Assembly: GCF_013348805.1 (NCBI RefSeq)
Contig: NZ_CP054690.1
Coordinates: forward strand, 2,418,001 to 2,482,000
Reading direction: 5' to 3'
Length of the DNA: 64,000 bases
Source: Rhodococcus sp. W8901
GTDB lineage: Bacteria; Actinomycetota; Actinomycetes; Mycobacteriales; Mycobacteriaceae
Position 1 is the stretch's first letter. The number at the start of each line of letters is the position of its first letter. Positions 9,533 to 18,306 of this stretch are shown here, in pieces. The notes under the pieces were generated by a model, which was not told the origin of the DNA, searched no databases, and was given only the letters and a program-made list of their open reading frames with translations. The translations under genes were made by a program, and so were the position numbers.

Positions 9533-10807
9533 ATGACCGCGTCGACAGGTCCCGTCGAGGGCATCTCAGCTTCCGCAAGCGACCGCGTCGTGGTGTGGAG
9601 CCCGGACTATCTCAGCTATCGCTGGAGTCCCCAGCATCCGATGAACCCGACCCGTCTCGAGCTGACGATGGATCTGGCGCACGGACTCGGGCTCGTCGAG
9701 GGCGCCGAGGTGGTGCGGCCCGACGCCGCCACGGACACCGACCTGCTCCGCATCCACACCCCCGCGTACATCGACGCGGTGAAGCTTGCCGGATCGGTTC
9801 AGGACGGCCCGCTGCCCGCGGAGGTCGAGACCCGGCACGGGCTGGGCACCGAGGACAACCCGGTCTTCCCCCGGATGCACGAGGCCAGCGCGATCCTGGC
9901 GGGCGGAACCCTGGCGGCGGCCGAGGCGATCGCATCCGGCCGCGCCCGGCGCGCGGTCAGCATCGGCGGCGGAATGCACCACGCGATGGCCGACTGGGCG
10001 TCGGGCTTCTGCGTCTACAACGACGCCGCGATCGCGATCTCGTGGTTGCTCGACAACGGATTCGACCGCATCGCGTACGTCGACATCGACGCGCACCACG
10101 GCGACGGCGTGCAGCATGCGTTCCTCGGTGACCCACGGGTGCTGACGGTCTCGATCCACCAGCACCCGGCGACCCTGTGGCCGAACACCGGCTGGTCCAG
10201 CGAGGTGGGGGCGGGCGCGGCCGAGGGCACCGCCATCAACCTCCCGGTGCTGCCCGGTACCGGCGATGCGCTGTGGCTGAGGGGATTCCACGCGGTGGTT
10301 CCCGCCGCGATCGCAGCCTTCCGCCCGCAGATCGTGATCAGTCAGTGTGGCGCAGACAACCATCGGGAGGACCCGCTGGCCGATCTCGCGCTGACCGTCG
10401 ACGGGCAGCGGGCGGCGTACCTGGCGATGCGCGACCTCGCGGACAGATACGCGGAAGGGCGGTGGCTCGCGGTCGGCGGTGGCGGCTACGGCCTGATCCG
10501 TGTCGTGCCGAGGTCGTGGACGCATCTCATCGCCGCGGCGCTGGATCGCGAGATCGATCCCGCCACCACGATTCCCGACTCGTGGCGTGAGAAGGCACAC
10601 TCCCTTGCACCGAGCGTCGATCTCCCGACGACGATGGGGGAGTCCGGCGACACCGCGTACATGCCGTGGGACGGACCCGGAGGTACGCCGGAAACGGGTG
10701 TCGCCTCGATGGACCGGGCCCTGACCCGAATCGACGCGGCAATCATCGCGACCCGCCGCGCCACGTTCCCACTGCTCGGACTCGATCCGGAGGATCCCCG
10801 TGACTGA
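9533..10807 (+). CDS. acuC: AcuC-type class I histone-deacetylase-like protein deacetylase
   Basis: This 424-residue zinc deacetylase of the arginase/HDAC fold is known to remove acetyl groups from lysines of acetyl-CoA synthetase and other metabolic enzymes. Class I signatures are clear: GGGMHHAMAD with the catalytic His pair, GFCVYNDAA, and the zinc-binding DIDAHHGDG. The later QCGADNHREDPLADL and the GGGGYG loop complete the site. The N-terminus keeps the typical HPMNPTRLELT. Its stop overlaps the start of the pat-like gene by 8 bp, so the deacetylase and the probable acetyltransferase are translationally coupled. This pair sits between ideR and sigB, which are closer neighbours in mycobacteria. 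Confidence 0.9.
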   Translation: MTASTGPVEGISASASDRVVVWSPDYLSYRWSPQHPMNPTRLELTMDLAHGLGLVEGAEVVRPDAATDTDLLRIHTPAYIDAVKLAGSVQDGPLPAEVETRHGLGTEDNPVFPRMHEASAILAGGTLAAAEAIASGRARRAVSIGGGMHHAMADWASGFCVYNDAAIAISWLLDNGFDRIAYVDIDAHHGDGVQHAFLGDPRVLTVSIHQHPATLWPNTGWSSEVGAGAAEGTAINLPVLPGTGDALWLRGFHAVVPAAIAAFRPQIVISQCGADNHREDPLADLALTVDGQRAAYLAMRDLADRYAEGRWLAVGGGGYGLIRVVPRSWTHLIAAALDREIDPATTIPDSWREKAHSLAPSVDLPTTMGESGDTAYMPWDGPGGTPETGVASMDRALTRIDAAIIATRRATFPLLGLDPEDPRD

Positions 10808-13496
10808 CGGCACCGCCAAAGACGCCAAGGAAGTCGATGTGGAACGGGCACGGAACTTCCCGCGCCACTGGCTGGCGGACGTGCTGGCCTCCGACGGCGG
10901 CGTCGTCCACCTGCGGCCGATCGTCCCCGACGACGCCGACAAGCTCGTCGAGTTCCACAGCAAGCTCTCCGAGCGCACCCGGTATCTGCGTTACTTCGGT
11001 CCGTACCCCACGATGTCCAAGCGCGACATCGTCAACTTCACCACCGTCGACCACCGCAACCGCGTCGCCTTCGTCGCGATCCTGGGTGACGAGATCATCG
11101 CGGTGGGCCGCTACGAGCGGTTGCTCGACGTGGGCGACGGCCGGTCCGCCGAAGTCGCGTTCGTCGTCGCGGACGCCCACCAGGGCCGCGGGCTCGGGCC
11201 GATCCTGCTCGAACACCTCGCCGGTGCGGCGGCGGAGAACGGTCTGAACATGTTCGTCGCGGAGGTGCTCGCGGAGAACCGGAACATGGTCTCGGTGTTC
11301 CGTGAGGCCGGATACCAGGTGAGCCGCAGCTTCGACGGCGGAGTGTTACGCCTCGAGTTCGCGATCGACCCAACCGAAGCGCTGCTGTCGGTGCGGAACT
11401 CCCGCGAGCGCGCTGCCGAGGCGCGCAGCGTCCGCAACGTCCTCAGCCCGCGGTCCGTCGCCGTCATCGGGGCGTCCACCGACAGCTCCAAGGTGGGCAA
11501 CGCGGTGCTGGTGAACCTGTTGCGTGGCAACTTCTCCGGTCCGGTGTATCCGGTCAACGCCGAGCACCGGTCGGTCCGTGGCGTCCGGGCGTACCCGACG
11601 GTGCGCGACATCCCCGACGACGTCGACCTGGCAGTGGTCGCCGTGCCGGCGGAGTCCATCGACGCGGTGCTCGACGACTGCCTCGCGAAGGGCGTCAAGG
11701 CGCTGGTGGTGGTGTCGGCGGGATTCAGCGAGACCGGTCCGGACGGACGGCACTCCGAACGCCGGCTCGTGCACGCCGCGCGGGCGCACGGTATGCGGCT
11801 CATCGGCCCCAACGCGCTCGGCGTCGCCAACAACGACGTCGCCGTCTCGCTCAACGCGACGCTGGCCCCGGTGCTGCCCAATCCGGGCAAGGTCGGTTTC
11901 TTCTGCCAGTCCGGCGCCCTGGGCATCGCGATCCTCGACCAGGCCGCCAAACGTCAACTGGGACTGTCGACTTTCGTCTCCGCCGGCAATCGCGCCGACG
12001 TGTCCGGCAACGACCTGCTCCAGTACTGGGACACCGATCCCGACACCGAAGTGGTCCTGCTGTACCTGGAGAGCTTCGGCAATCCCCGCAAGTTCTCCCG
12101 GATCGCCCGGCGGGTGGCACGGAACAAGCCGATCGTCGCGGTCAAGAGCGGACGCCACGCGGTGCCCCCGGCGCTGGCGGCGACCGGTGTCGAGATGGAC
12201 GATTCCATCGTGCGGTCGCTCTTCGAACAGGCCGGTGTCGTGCAGGTCGGGTCGATCTCCCAGCTGTTCGACTGCGCGATGCTCTTCGGATACCAGCCGC
12301 TGCCGGCCGGGCCGCGGGTCGCGGTGGTCGGCAACTCGACCGCCCTCGGGGTGCTCGCCTCCGATGCCGCGCGCCGCGAGGGGCTGCAGGTGGGGGAGCC
12401 GGTCGATCTCGGCGCGCAGGCGACTCCCGAGATGTTCGCCGGGGCCGTGTCGCGAGCACTCGCATCGTTCGACGTCGACGCCGTGATCGCGGTGTTCGCG
12501 CCGCCGGTCGCGGTGCCCGTCGAGCCGTACGCGCAGGCCCTGCGTGAGGCCGTGATCGGCGCCGACAAGCCGATTCTCACCACGTTCCTGGCGACCGAGG
12601 GCATCCCCGACGTCCTGGCGGTGCGCGGTCCGGACGGGCATCCGACGCGCGGCTCGGTGCCGTCGTTCCCCGGCCCGGAACGTGCCGCGTTGGCATTGGC
12701 GCGGGCCTGGCGGTACTCCGCGTGGCGTGGACGTCCGGTGTCGAAGGTGGTGCGCCCCAACGGGATCGACCCGGACCGCGCGAAGCGGCTGATCGACGGT
12801 TGGCTGGGGGAGTCGAACGGGCGGTGGCTGTCGGACTTCGAGGCGGCGCAACTGCTCGAGTGCTACGGGGTGCACGTGGTGGAGTTCCGCGCGGCGACCA
12901 CCGAGGACGAGGCGGTCGAGGCGGCGGACGAACTCGGCTACCCGGTCGCGGTAAAGGCGACCGGTGAACAGTGGCGGCACCGCCCCGACCTCGGAGGCGT
13001 GCGGCTGGACCTGGTGGGACCGGACTCCGTGCGGTTGGCGTACCGCGATCTTGCGGCCGCGTCCGGTGAGCCCCTGTTGCACGTGCAGAAGATGGCGACC
13101 AAGGGCATCGGCTGTGTCGTCGGGGTCCAGGACGACCCGTCGTTCGGCTCGCTCATCTCGTTCGGGCTGGCCGGCGTGATCTCCGATCTACTGGGGGACC
13201 GCGCCTACCGAGTACTGCCACTGACCGAGGACGAGGCCACCGAGCTGATCGACGCGCCCAAGGCCGCACCCCTGCTGTCGGGCTACCGCAGCGCGGTCCC
13301 GGTCAACAAGAAGGCCCTCGTCGATCTCGTGCAGCGGGTGTCCGCCCTCGCCGACGACCTGCCGGAGGTTCGTTCGCTCGCGTGCGAACCGGTGCTCGCG
13401 TCGGCGCAGGGTGCCGAGGTGACCGATGCCCGGGTGCGGATCGGACCGGAGCCGAGCATGGCGGATCTGGGTCCGCGGCGACTGCGGGAGTGGTGA
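10800..13496 (+). CDS. Bifunctional GNAT acetyltransferase / NDP-forming acyl-CoA ligase-like protein (Pat-type)
   Basis: The protein has 898 residues. A GNAT domain fills roughly residues 35-190, with the acetyl-CoA loop HQGRGLG near 127. It is followed by a CoA-binding domain (SVAVIGAS), a ligase domain (FFCQSGALG) and a C-terminal ATP-grasp domain starting near 680. This is the domain set of protein lysine acetyltransferases such as Salmonella Pat, but with GNAT at the N-terminus, as in Streptomyces PatA. It probably acetylates, and thereby switches off, AMP-forming acyl-CoA synthetases; the adjacent AcuC would reverse this. The GTG start at 10800 has GGAGG six bases upstream. The transcript ends at a strong hairpin at 13540-13587. 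Confidence 0.88.
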   Translation: MTDGTAKDAKEVDVERARNFPRHWLADVLASDGGVVHLRPIVPDDADKLVEFHSKLSERTRYLRYFGPYPTMSKRDIVNFTTVDHRNRVAFVAILGDEIIAVGRYERLLDVGDGRSAEVAFVVADAHQGRGLGPILLEHLAGAAAENGLNMFVAEVLAENRNMVSVFREAGYQVSRSFDGGVLRLEFAIDPTEALLSVRNSRERAAEARSVRNVLSPRSVAVIGASTDSSKVGNAVLVNLLRGNFSGPVYPVNAEHRSVRGVRAYPTVRDIPDDVDLAVVAVPAESIDAVLDDCLAKGVKALVVVSAGFSETGPDGRHSERRLVHAARAHGMRLIGPNALGVANNDVAVSLNATLAPVLPNPGKVGFFCQSGALGIAILDQAAKRQLGLSTFVSAGNRADVSGNDLLQYWDTDPDTEVVLLYLESFGNPRKFSRIARRVARNKPIVAVKSGRHAVPPALAATGVEMDDSIVRSLFEQAGVVQVGSISQLFDCAMLFGYQPLPAGPRVAVVGNSTALGVLASDAARREGLQVGEPVDLGAQATPEMFAGAVSRALASFDVDAVIAVFAPPVAVPVEPYAQALREAVIGADKPILTTFLATEGIPDVLAVRGPDGHPTRGSVPSFPGPERAALALARAWRYSAWRGRPVSKVVRPNGIDPDRAKRLIDGWLGESNGRWLSDFEAAQLLECYGVHVVEFRAATTEDEAVEAADELGYPVAVKATGEQWRHRPDLGGVRLDLVGPDSVRLAYRDLAAASGEPLLHVQKMATKGIGCVVGVQDDPSFGSLISFGLAGVISDLLGDRAYRVLPLTEDEATELIDAPKAAPLLSGYRSAVPVNKKALVDLVQRVSALADDLPEVRSLACEPVLASAQGAEVTDARVRIGPEPSMADLGPRRLREW

Positions 13497-13539
13497 ACCG
13501 GACCGGGAACCGCAGGAACCCGGCCGGGAAATGCGAAAA

Positions 13540-13587
13540 CCCGGCCGGTCGTGGCCCCCGAGGGGGGAGGGGGCACGACCGGCCGGG
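13540..13587. terminator. Bidirectional hairpin terminator between the pat-like gene and sigB
   Basis: CCCGGCCGGTCGTG and its complement CACGACCGGCCGGG pair as a 14-bp GC stem, extended by GCCCC/GGGGC with a one-base bulge. The hairpin lies between convergent genes. There is no U tract, as is usual in actinobacteria. Confidence 0.75.
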
Positions 13588-13608
13588 AGGCGCGGGAGAG
13601 CGTTCGGG

Positions 13609-14577
13609 TCAGCTGGCGTACGAGCGCAGTCGATCGGCACGCTCACCCTGGCGGAGCTTGCCCATCACCTCGCGCTCGATCTGGCGCACCCGCTCGCGCG
13701 AGAGGCCGAACAGTTTGCCGATCTGGTCGAGCGTGCGGGGCTGGCCGTCGTCGAGGCCGTAACGCAGCCGGATCACCTGCTGCTCGCGTTCGTCGAGCGT
13801 CGCGAGGACGCTGCGGACGTCGCTGTGCAGCAGCCCGGCGATGACGGCGTTCTCCGCGGACGTCGCCTCGGAGTCCTCGATGAAGTCGCCCAGCGGCGCT
13901 TCCTCGTCGTTGCCGACCGGCATGTCCAGGCTCACCGGGTCGCGGCTGTGATCGAGCAGGTCCGCGATCTTGTGCTCGGGGATGCCCGACTCCTGCGACA
14001 GCTCCTCGTCGGTGGCCTCGCGGCCCAGCTGCTGGTGCAGTTCGCGCTTGATGCGGGCGAGCTTGTTGACCTGCTCGACGAGGTGGACGGGCAGGCGGAT
14101 GGTGCGGCTCTGATCTGCCATGCCGCGAGTGATGGCCTGACGGATCCACCACGTCGCGTACGTCGAGAACTTGAAGCCCTTCGCGTAGTCGAACTTCTCC
14201 ATCGCACGGATCAGACCGAGGTTGCCCTCCTGGATGAGGTCCAGTAACGGCATGCCGCGTCCGGTGTACCGCTTCGCCAGCGACACCACGAGACGCAGGT
14301 TCGCCTCGAGCAGGTGGCGCCGGGCGGCCTCGCCGTCACGGACGATCGTGGCGAGGTCCCGCTTCTTGACGGCCGTGAGGCGCTTCTTGGTCTCCAGCAC
14401 GTGCTTGGCATAGAGCCCAGCTTCGATCCGCCGCGCCAGGTCGACTTCGTCTGCAGCGGTCAGCAGTGCTGTCCGGCCGATCCCGTTCAGGTAGACGCGA
14501 ACGAGATCCGCGGCCGGGCTCTGGCTGTCCAGATCGGAATCGGCGGTGCGGGGTCGAGTGGTGCTGGGGCTTGTCAT
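13609..14577 (-). CDS. sigB: RNA polymerase sigma factor SigB (group 2)
   Basis: This 322-residue stress sigma factor is related to SigA. Region 1.2 starts at [12 protein letters not shown] near residue 25. Region 2 contains [22 protein letters not shown] and the -10-reading [12 protein letters not shown]. Region 4 ends with the helix-turn-helix [11 protein letters not shown]. It lacks the long basic/acidic N-terminal tail of SigA in this window. In mycobacteria SigB supports stress and stationary-phase transcription and is itself switched on by SigE and SigH; a matching promoter lies just upstream. The ATG has GAGGAGG eight bases upstream. It is convergent with the acuC-pat operon. Confidence 0.95.
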   Translation of the reverse strand: MTSPSTTRPRTADSDLDSQSPAADLVRVYLNGIGRTALLTAADEVDLARRIEAGLYAKHVLETKKRLTAVKKRDLATIVRDGEAARRHLLEANLRLVVSLAKRYTGRGMPLLDLIQEGNLGLIRAMEKFDYAKGFKFSTYATWWIRQAITRGMADQSRTIRLPVHLVEQVNKLARIKRELHQQLGREATDEELSQESGIPEHKIADLLDHSRDPVSLDMPVGNDEEAPLGDFIEDSEATSAENAVIAGLLHSDVRSVLATLDEREQQVIRLRYGLDDGQPRTLDQIGKLFGLSRERVRQIEREVMGKLRQGERADRLRSYAS

Positions 14578-14611
14578 GACGTGCCTCCTCGTCGGGGTGT
14601 CTCATATGCCT

Positions 14612-14639
14612 CAACGCTCCGACGGCCTGGGAAAGTTCC
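14612..14639 (-). promoter_or_regulatory. ECF-type (SigE/SigH-like) promoter of sigB
   Basis: On the minus strand GGGAAC (with the GGAAC core at 14639-14635) is separated by 18 bases from CGTTG (14616-14612), matching the known mycobacterial SigE/SigH consensus. It ends about 35 bp upstream of the sigB ATG. Control by an ECF factor is inferred from this match and from the known regulation of mycobacterial sigB. Confidence 0.65.
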
Positions 14640-14730
14640 CGAACGGATTCACCTCTGCGGCCCGTGACCTGCGCGTTCCGGGTGCCTCCCCTGAGAAGTT
14701 CCTGAGAAGGTACCCGCCCGGGAACGCGCG

Positions 14731-16209
14731 TCAGGCGGGCTCGATCAGCCCGTGACGCACAAGCGAATGGACCAGCGGTACTGCCGTGGCCGTCAGCGAC
14801 TCCTCGTCCTCACCGTGCGCGAAGGCGAGCAGCGTGATGAGCTCTTCCAACGCCAGTCCGTCGTCACGCATTCCCGCGAGCAGTGCCGCTGTGAGATCGT
14901 CCACCTCGTGCTGCCACTGCGGTCCGTTGCCGCGATGCACGCGCGCCACCACCTGATCCCAGCCGTCCTCGCCCGGTAGGTACACCCGCTCGAGGGCGGT
15001 GTCGGGCCGGACCGCGAACCGCGCCGACAGGACATCGTGCTCCCGCAGCCACGCGAGACGCTCGAAGTAGGCGATTGCCTCGTCGCCGAGTGGGTCGGTG
15101 AAGCCGTGGCGCAGGTCCTCGCACAGGATGTCCGACGGCTCGTCCGTGCGCCGGAGATAGACGAAGCCGAACCCCACGCCCTCGACGTCGGCCTGCTCCA
15201 GGTGGTCGAGCCATCTCTGGGCACGGGCCTGCACGGCCGGGTCACGAGGGTCACCGCCGCCGTCGCGCAGCCACGTGCCGACGTAGAGCGCGGGATCGGC
15301 GACGTCGCGCTGGACGATCCAGGCATCGATCCCGTGTGCCGGCAGCCACGAGGCGATCCGGTGTCGCCAGTCCTCGCCATCCACGTGCAGCCACGACGCC
15401 AGCAGCGCCGCCGTCCCACCGGTGTTCAGGTACTCCGCCGACCGGGAGATCATCAGCTCGCTCGCCTCGTCCAGGTCCAGGCCCGAGTCGCGGTAGCTGT
15501 TGACGACGCGGGCCTCGCTCACGACGAACGGCGGATTCGCGACCACCTGGTCGAACGTCCGGCCCTCGACCGGCTCGAACCACGAGCCCTCGAGGAGCTC
15601 GAAGTCGAGGCCGTTGAGCGCGGCGGTCGCCGCGGTCAGATCCAGTGCCCGCGGGTTGATGTCGGTGGCGGTGACCGTGCCCGAATAGTCCGCGGCGCGC
15701 AGGGCCTGGATGCCGCAGCCGGTGCCCACGTCGAGCACGGTGCCCACCGGACGGGTGGGGGTCCCCTGCAGCAGAGACAGCGACGCGTGACCGACACCGA
15801 TGACGTGGTCGTCGGCGGTCGGTCGGGCGCGCATCGAGCCGTCGAGATCCGACAGCACCCACCGGTTCCCCGTGCCGAGGTCGAGGGGGCGGAGGTCGAG
15901 TTCGGCGCGCACCGTCTCGCCGGTGCGCGAGAGCAGGCCGGCCGCGACCGCGTCGTCCAGCGCGAGTGGTGCGAGCGCGGACGCGACGTCGGCCGCATCG
16001 CAGTCGTCGCACAGGAGGAACAGTCGAACGAGCTGTCCCAGGTCGCCGCCGTTCGCGGTGGCGCGGCGGACCGGCACCGGTTCGTGCCGGTCGAGCGCGG
16101 CGTGGGCGTCGGCACCGAGAAGATCGAGAATCGAGTCGGTGTCGTACGCGCAGCGCGTCAGCGCTTCTCGGAGCGGGCCGCAGATGGAGAGCAGGAGGTC
16201 ACGGGTCAC
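14731..16209 (-). CDS. Class I SAM-dependent methyltransferase (HemK/PrmC-like, DUF7059-type N-terminus)
   Basis: This 492-residue protein has an unusual ~130-residue N-terminal helical region. A Rossmann methyltransferase core follows: SAM motif I is VLDVGTGCGIQAL, the acidic motif is TATDINPRALD, and the catalytic NPPF motif is VANPPFVVS. The NPPF motif is typical of enzymes methylating planar amides or amines in proteins (PrmC on release factors) or nucleic acids. The C-terminal ~200 residues are a further actinobacteria-specific region. The target is unknown. A GTG start lies at 16209 with little ribosome-binding signal. The same-strand DUF3099 gene lies 56 bp upstream. Confidence 0.85.
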   Translation of the reverse strand: MTRDLLLSICGPLREALTRCAYDTDSILDLLGADAHAALDRHEPVPVRRATANGGDLGQLVRLFLLCDDCDAADVASALAPLALDDAVAAGLLSRTGETVRAELDLRPLDLGTGNRWVLSDLDGSMRARPTADDHVIGVGHASLSLLQGTPTRPVGTVLDVGTGCGIQALRAADYSGTVTATDINPRALDLTAATAALNGLDFELLEGSWFEPVEGRTFDQVVANPPFVVSEARVVNSYRDSGLDLDEASELMISRSAEYLNTGGTAALLASWLHVDGEDWRHRIASWLPAHGIDAWIVQRDVADPALYVGTWLRDGGGDPRDPAVQARAQRWLDHLEQADVEGVGFGFVYLRRTDEPSDILCEDLRHGFTDPLGDEAIAYFERLAWLREHDVLSARFAVRPDTALERVYLPGEDGWDQVVARVHRGNGPQWQHEVDDLTAALLAGMRDDGLALEELITLLAFAHGEDEESLTATAVPLVHSLVRHGLIEPA

Positions 16210-16265
16210 GCGAGCATTGTTGCAGCCGTCATCGCACGCTTACCGGACCGGACGAGCGCGGCCGC

Positions 16266-16622
16266 TCAACCCTCGATCGTGCGGTGTTGCCTGGACTCGA
16301 GCGCATGCGCTGCGTCGCGGTGGTCGTACCTGCTCGGCTCGTCCTTCGACCGCGGCGGCCTGTCGTTCGCGATCAGGACCGCGATCCAGGGCAGCGGGAT
16401 GGAGAGGGCGATGATGCCCACCGAGATCCAGGCGTTCCCGAACATTCCGTACGCGATCGCCGCGAGTATCAGCGCCGGGAACCGGAACGACATGATCGTC
16501 AGGTACTTCCGGACACGCGCCCGGTGCTGATCTTCGATGGACTGCGCAGCCTCGGTGATCAGAGCCGGGTTGCGGGGTGTGCCGCTCTCGGCCGACTCGT
16601 CGAACCCCGATGTTCTTGCCAT
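16266..16622 (-). CDS. DUF3099 membrane protein (Rv2709-like)
   Basis: This protein of about 118 residues has two adjacent membrane segments (FPALILAAIAYGMFG and ISVGIIALSIPLPWIAVLIA) and basic flanks. The N-terminal PALITEAAQSIEDQ is the DUF3099 hallmark. The function is unknown; it is conserved beside sigB/sigA in mycobacteria. The ATG at 16622 gives the family length; an in-frame GTG three codons upstream is an alternative. It is divergent from the DUF3039 gene, with 60 bp between the two starts. Confidence 0.82.
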   Translation of the reverse strand: MARTSGFDESAESGTPRNPALITEAAQSIEDQHRARVRKYLTIMSFRFPALILAAIAYGMFGNAWISVGIIALSIPLPWIAVLIANDRPPRSKDEPSRYDHRDAAHALESRQHRTIEG

Positions 16623-16682
16623 GGGTTCCACTGTTCCACTCTCGCGAAGCAATTGCACATGCGGTTGCGGCATTATTGGGAT

Positions 16683-16919
16683 GTGAGCACTTTGACGAAG
16701 GAACGTCCCGACACCACCACCGACGAGACGACCGACGACGACACCCCGAAATTCTTCCATTACGTGAAGAAGAACAAGATCGCCGAAAGCGCGGTGATGG
16801 GAACCCACGTCGTCGCGTTGTGTGGCGAGGTGTTTCCGGTCACCAAGTCCGCGAAGCCGGGTTCGCCGGTGTGCCCCGAGTGCAAGAAGATCTACGAGGG
16901 ATTGCGCAAGGGCGACTGA
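16683..16919 (+). CDS. DUF3039 small protein with zinc-ribbon-like cysteines (Rv2708c-like)
   Basis: This 78-residue protein has the DUF3039 core FFHYVKKNKIAESAVMGTHVVALCGEVFPVTK followed by SPVCPECKKIYEGL. The three cysteines (CGE and CPEC) could bind zinc together with a His. The function is unknown. The GTG at 16683 is preceded by CATTAT and six bases, a possible leaderless arrangement. The last 28 bases overlap the end of the YihY gene tail-to-tail. Confidence 0.85.
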   Translation: MSTLTKERPDTTTDETTDDDTPKFFHYVKKNKIAESAVMGTHVVALCGEVFPVTKSAKPGSPVCPECKKIYEGLRKGD

Positions 16920-18031
16920 GCGTCCGTGTCGTCGGTGGGCGCGTCGGACTCCGGTGCGTCCACCGATCCGCAGCCCTGGGACTGGGGCTCGGACTCGCAT
17001 TCGGATCCGGACTGTGATCGATCCGACGTGAACCGGATCGGTCCGGTCGCGAGCCGTCGCGTCAGATTCGTCACAGGGCCGGCGTCCTCCGACGCATCGA
17101 TCGCGGCCTGCGCGGCGATCCAGTCACGCACCTGCTCCATGCGGGTGGCCCGCGCCGGCCAGAACTCCTGGATCGTGGCGTTGAACTCGGCACCGAGCAC
17201 GACGGCGAAGCCGAGGAAGAACGTGAAGAGCAGGAAGGCGATGGGCGTCGCGAGCGCGCCGTAGGTGTATCCGGTGCCGGCCACCGCGCTCAGATACCAG
17301 CGCAGAATCGTGCTGGCGGCCATGAAGAACACGCCGGCGAGTAGTGCACCGCCGAGCAGTCGATGCCACGGAAGCGATCTCGGCAGTGCCACCTTGTAGA
17401 GGGTGGTCAGGCCGACGATCAGGAGCAGACCGACCGCGGGGTAGTAGAACGCGTCCACCATCTCCGTCCCGACCGTGTGCCAGGACTCGGGGAGCGCGCG
17501 GCCGATCATCGTCGGCCCCAGTGCGACCAGTGGCAGCGTGAAGACGGCGAGGACGAGGAAGCCGACGTAGAGCAGCAACGCGAACACCCGCTGCCACACC
17601 GGGTGCCGGGCGTCCTGTTGGCCGTGTGCCTCGACGATCGAGTCGACGAACGTCGAGATTGCCGACGAACCCGCCCACAGCGACAGCAGGAAGCCCACCG
17701 AGATGATCTCCGGGCGGCCTCGCCCGAGGACATCTCCGACGGTTGGCTGGATGATCTGGTCGACGACGTTCTCGCTGAACACGGTGTGGCTGAACGTGAT
17801 GATCTTCGACTGGATGATCTCCACCGTGTTCGGGCCGAACCACCCGCCGACATAGCCGAGACTGCCCAGCAGTCCCAGCAGCAGCGGGGGTAGCGACAGG
17901 GTCTGCCAGAACGCCGCGGTGGCCGACTTGCCGAAGATCGAATCGTGCCAGGCCTTGGACGCCGTTCGCCCGACCACCTGGGCACACCGACGGAGTGGTC
18001 GGCGTTTCGTGGCGGGCGGCGTCTCACTCAT
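16892..18031 (-). CDS. YihY/BrkB-family inner membrane protein (Rv2707-like)
   Basis: This 379-residue integral membrane protein has about six transmembrane segments. Family hallmarks include SVGFLLSLWAGSSAISTFVDSIVEA in the middle and the late YGALATPIAFLLFTFFLGFAVVLGAEFNA segment. The ~80-residue cytoplasmic tail is acidic and serine-rich. The function is unclear; the family was once mis-called ribonuclease BN. The ATG at 18031 has GGAAG nine bases upstream. It is conserved in this position in mycobacteria. Confidence 0.88.
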   Translation of the reverse strand: MSETPPATKRRPLRRCAQVVGRTASKAWHDSIFGKSATAAFWQTLSLPPLLLGLLGSLGYVGGWFGPNTVEIIQSKIITFSHTVFSENVVDQIIQPTVGDVLGRGRPEIISVGFLLSLWAGSSAISTFVDSIVEAHGQQDARHPVWQRVFALLLYVGFLVLAVFTLPLVALGPTMIGRALPESWHTVGTEMVDAFYYPAVGLLLIVGLTTLYKVALPRSLPWHRLLGGALLAGVFFMAASTILRWYLSAVAGTGYTYGALATPIAFLLFTFFLGFAVVLGAEFNATIQEFWPARATRMEQVRDWIAAQAAIDASEDAGPVTNLTRRLATGPIRFTSDRSQSGSECESEPQSQGCGSVDAPESDAPTDDTDAQSPLRNPS

Positions 18032-18306
18032 GATGCTTCCAGGATTCCTGACAATGCGCCGGGATGCCCGGTGGGGCGCCGCCGTGTCGCCGTCGATTCT
18101 GCCACCCCGCCGCCGGGCGAGGTCTGTGCAGGATCACGTCCCCGGCCGCGCGGCTGATGCTGAATCGGTCGGTCCCGACCGCTAGGCTCCTCGGGGGTCG
18201 TCGCCCGAGGGCGTGGCCCCGAGACTGTGGTCGGGCAGCGGCCGAGAACCCCGTCAGCGAAGCAAGGAGTGGGAACAACTGTGCGAAGCCAGCGGCGAGG
18301 TGCGAT

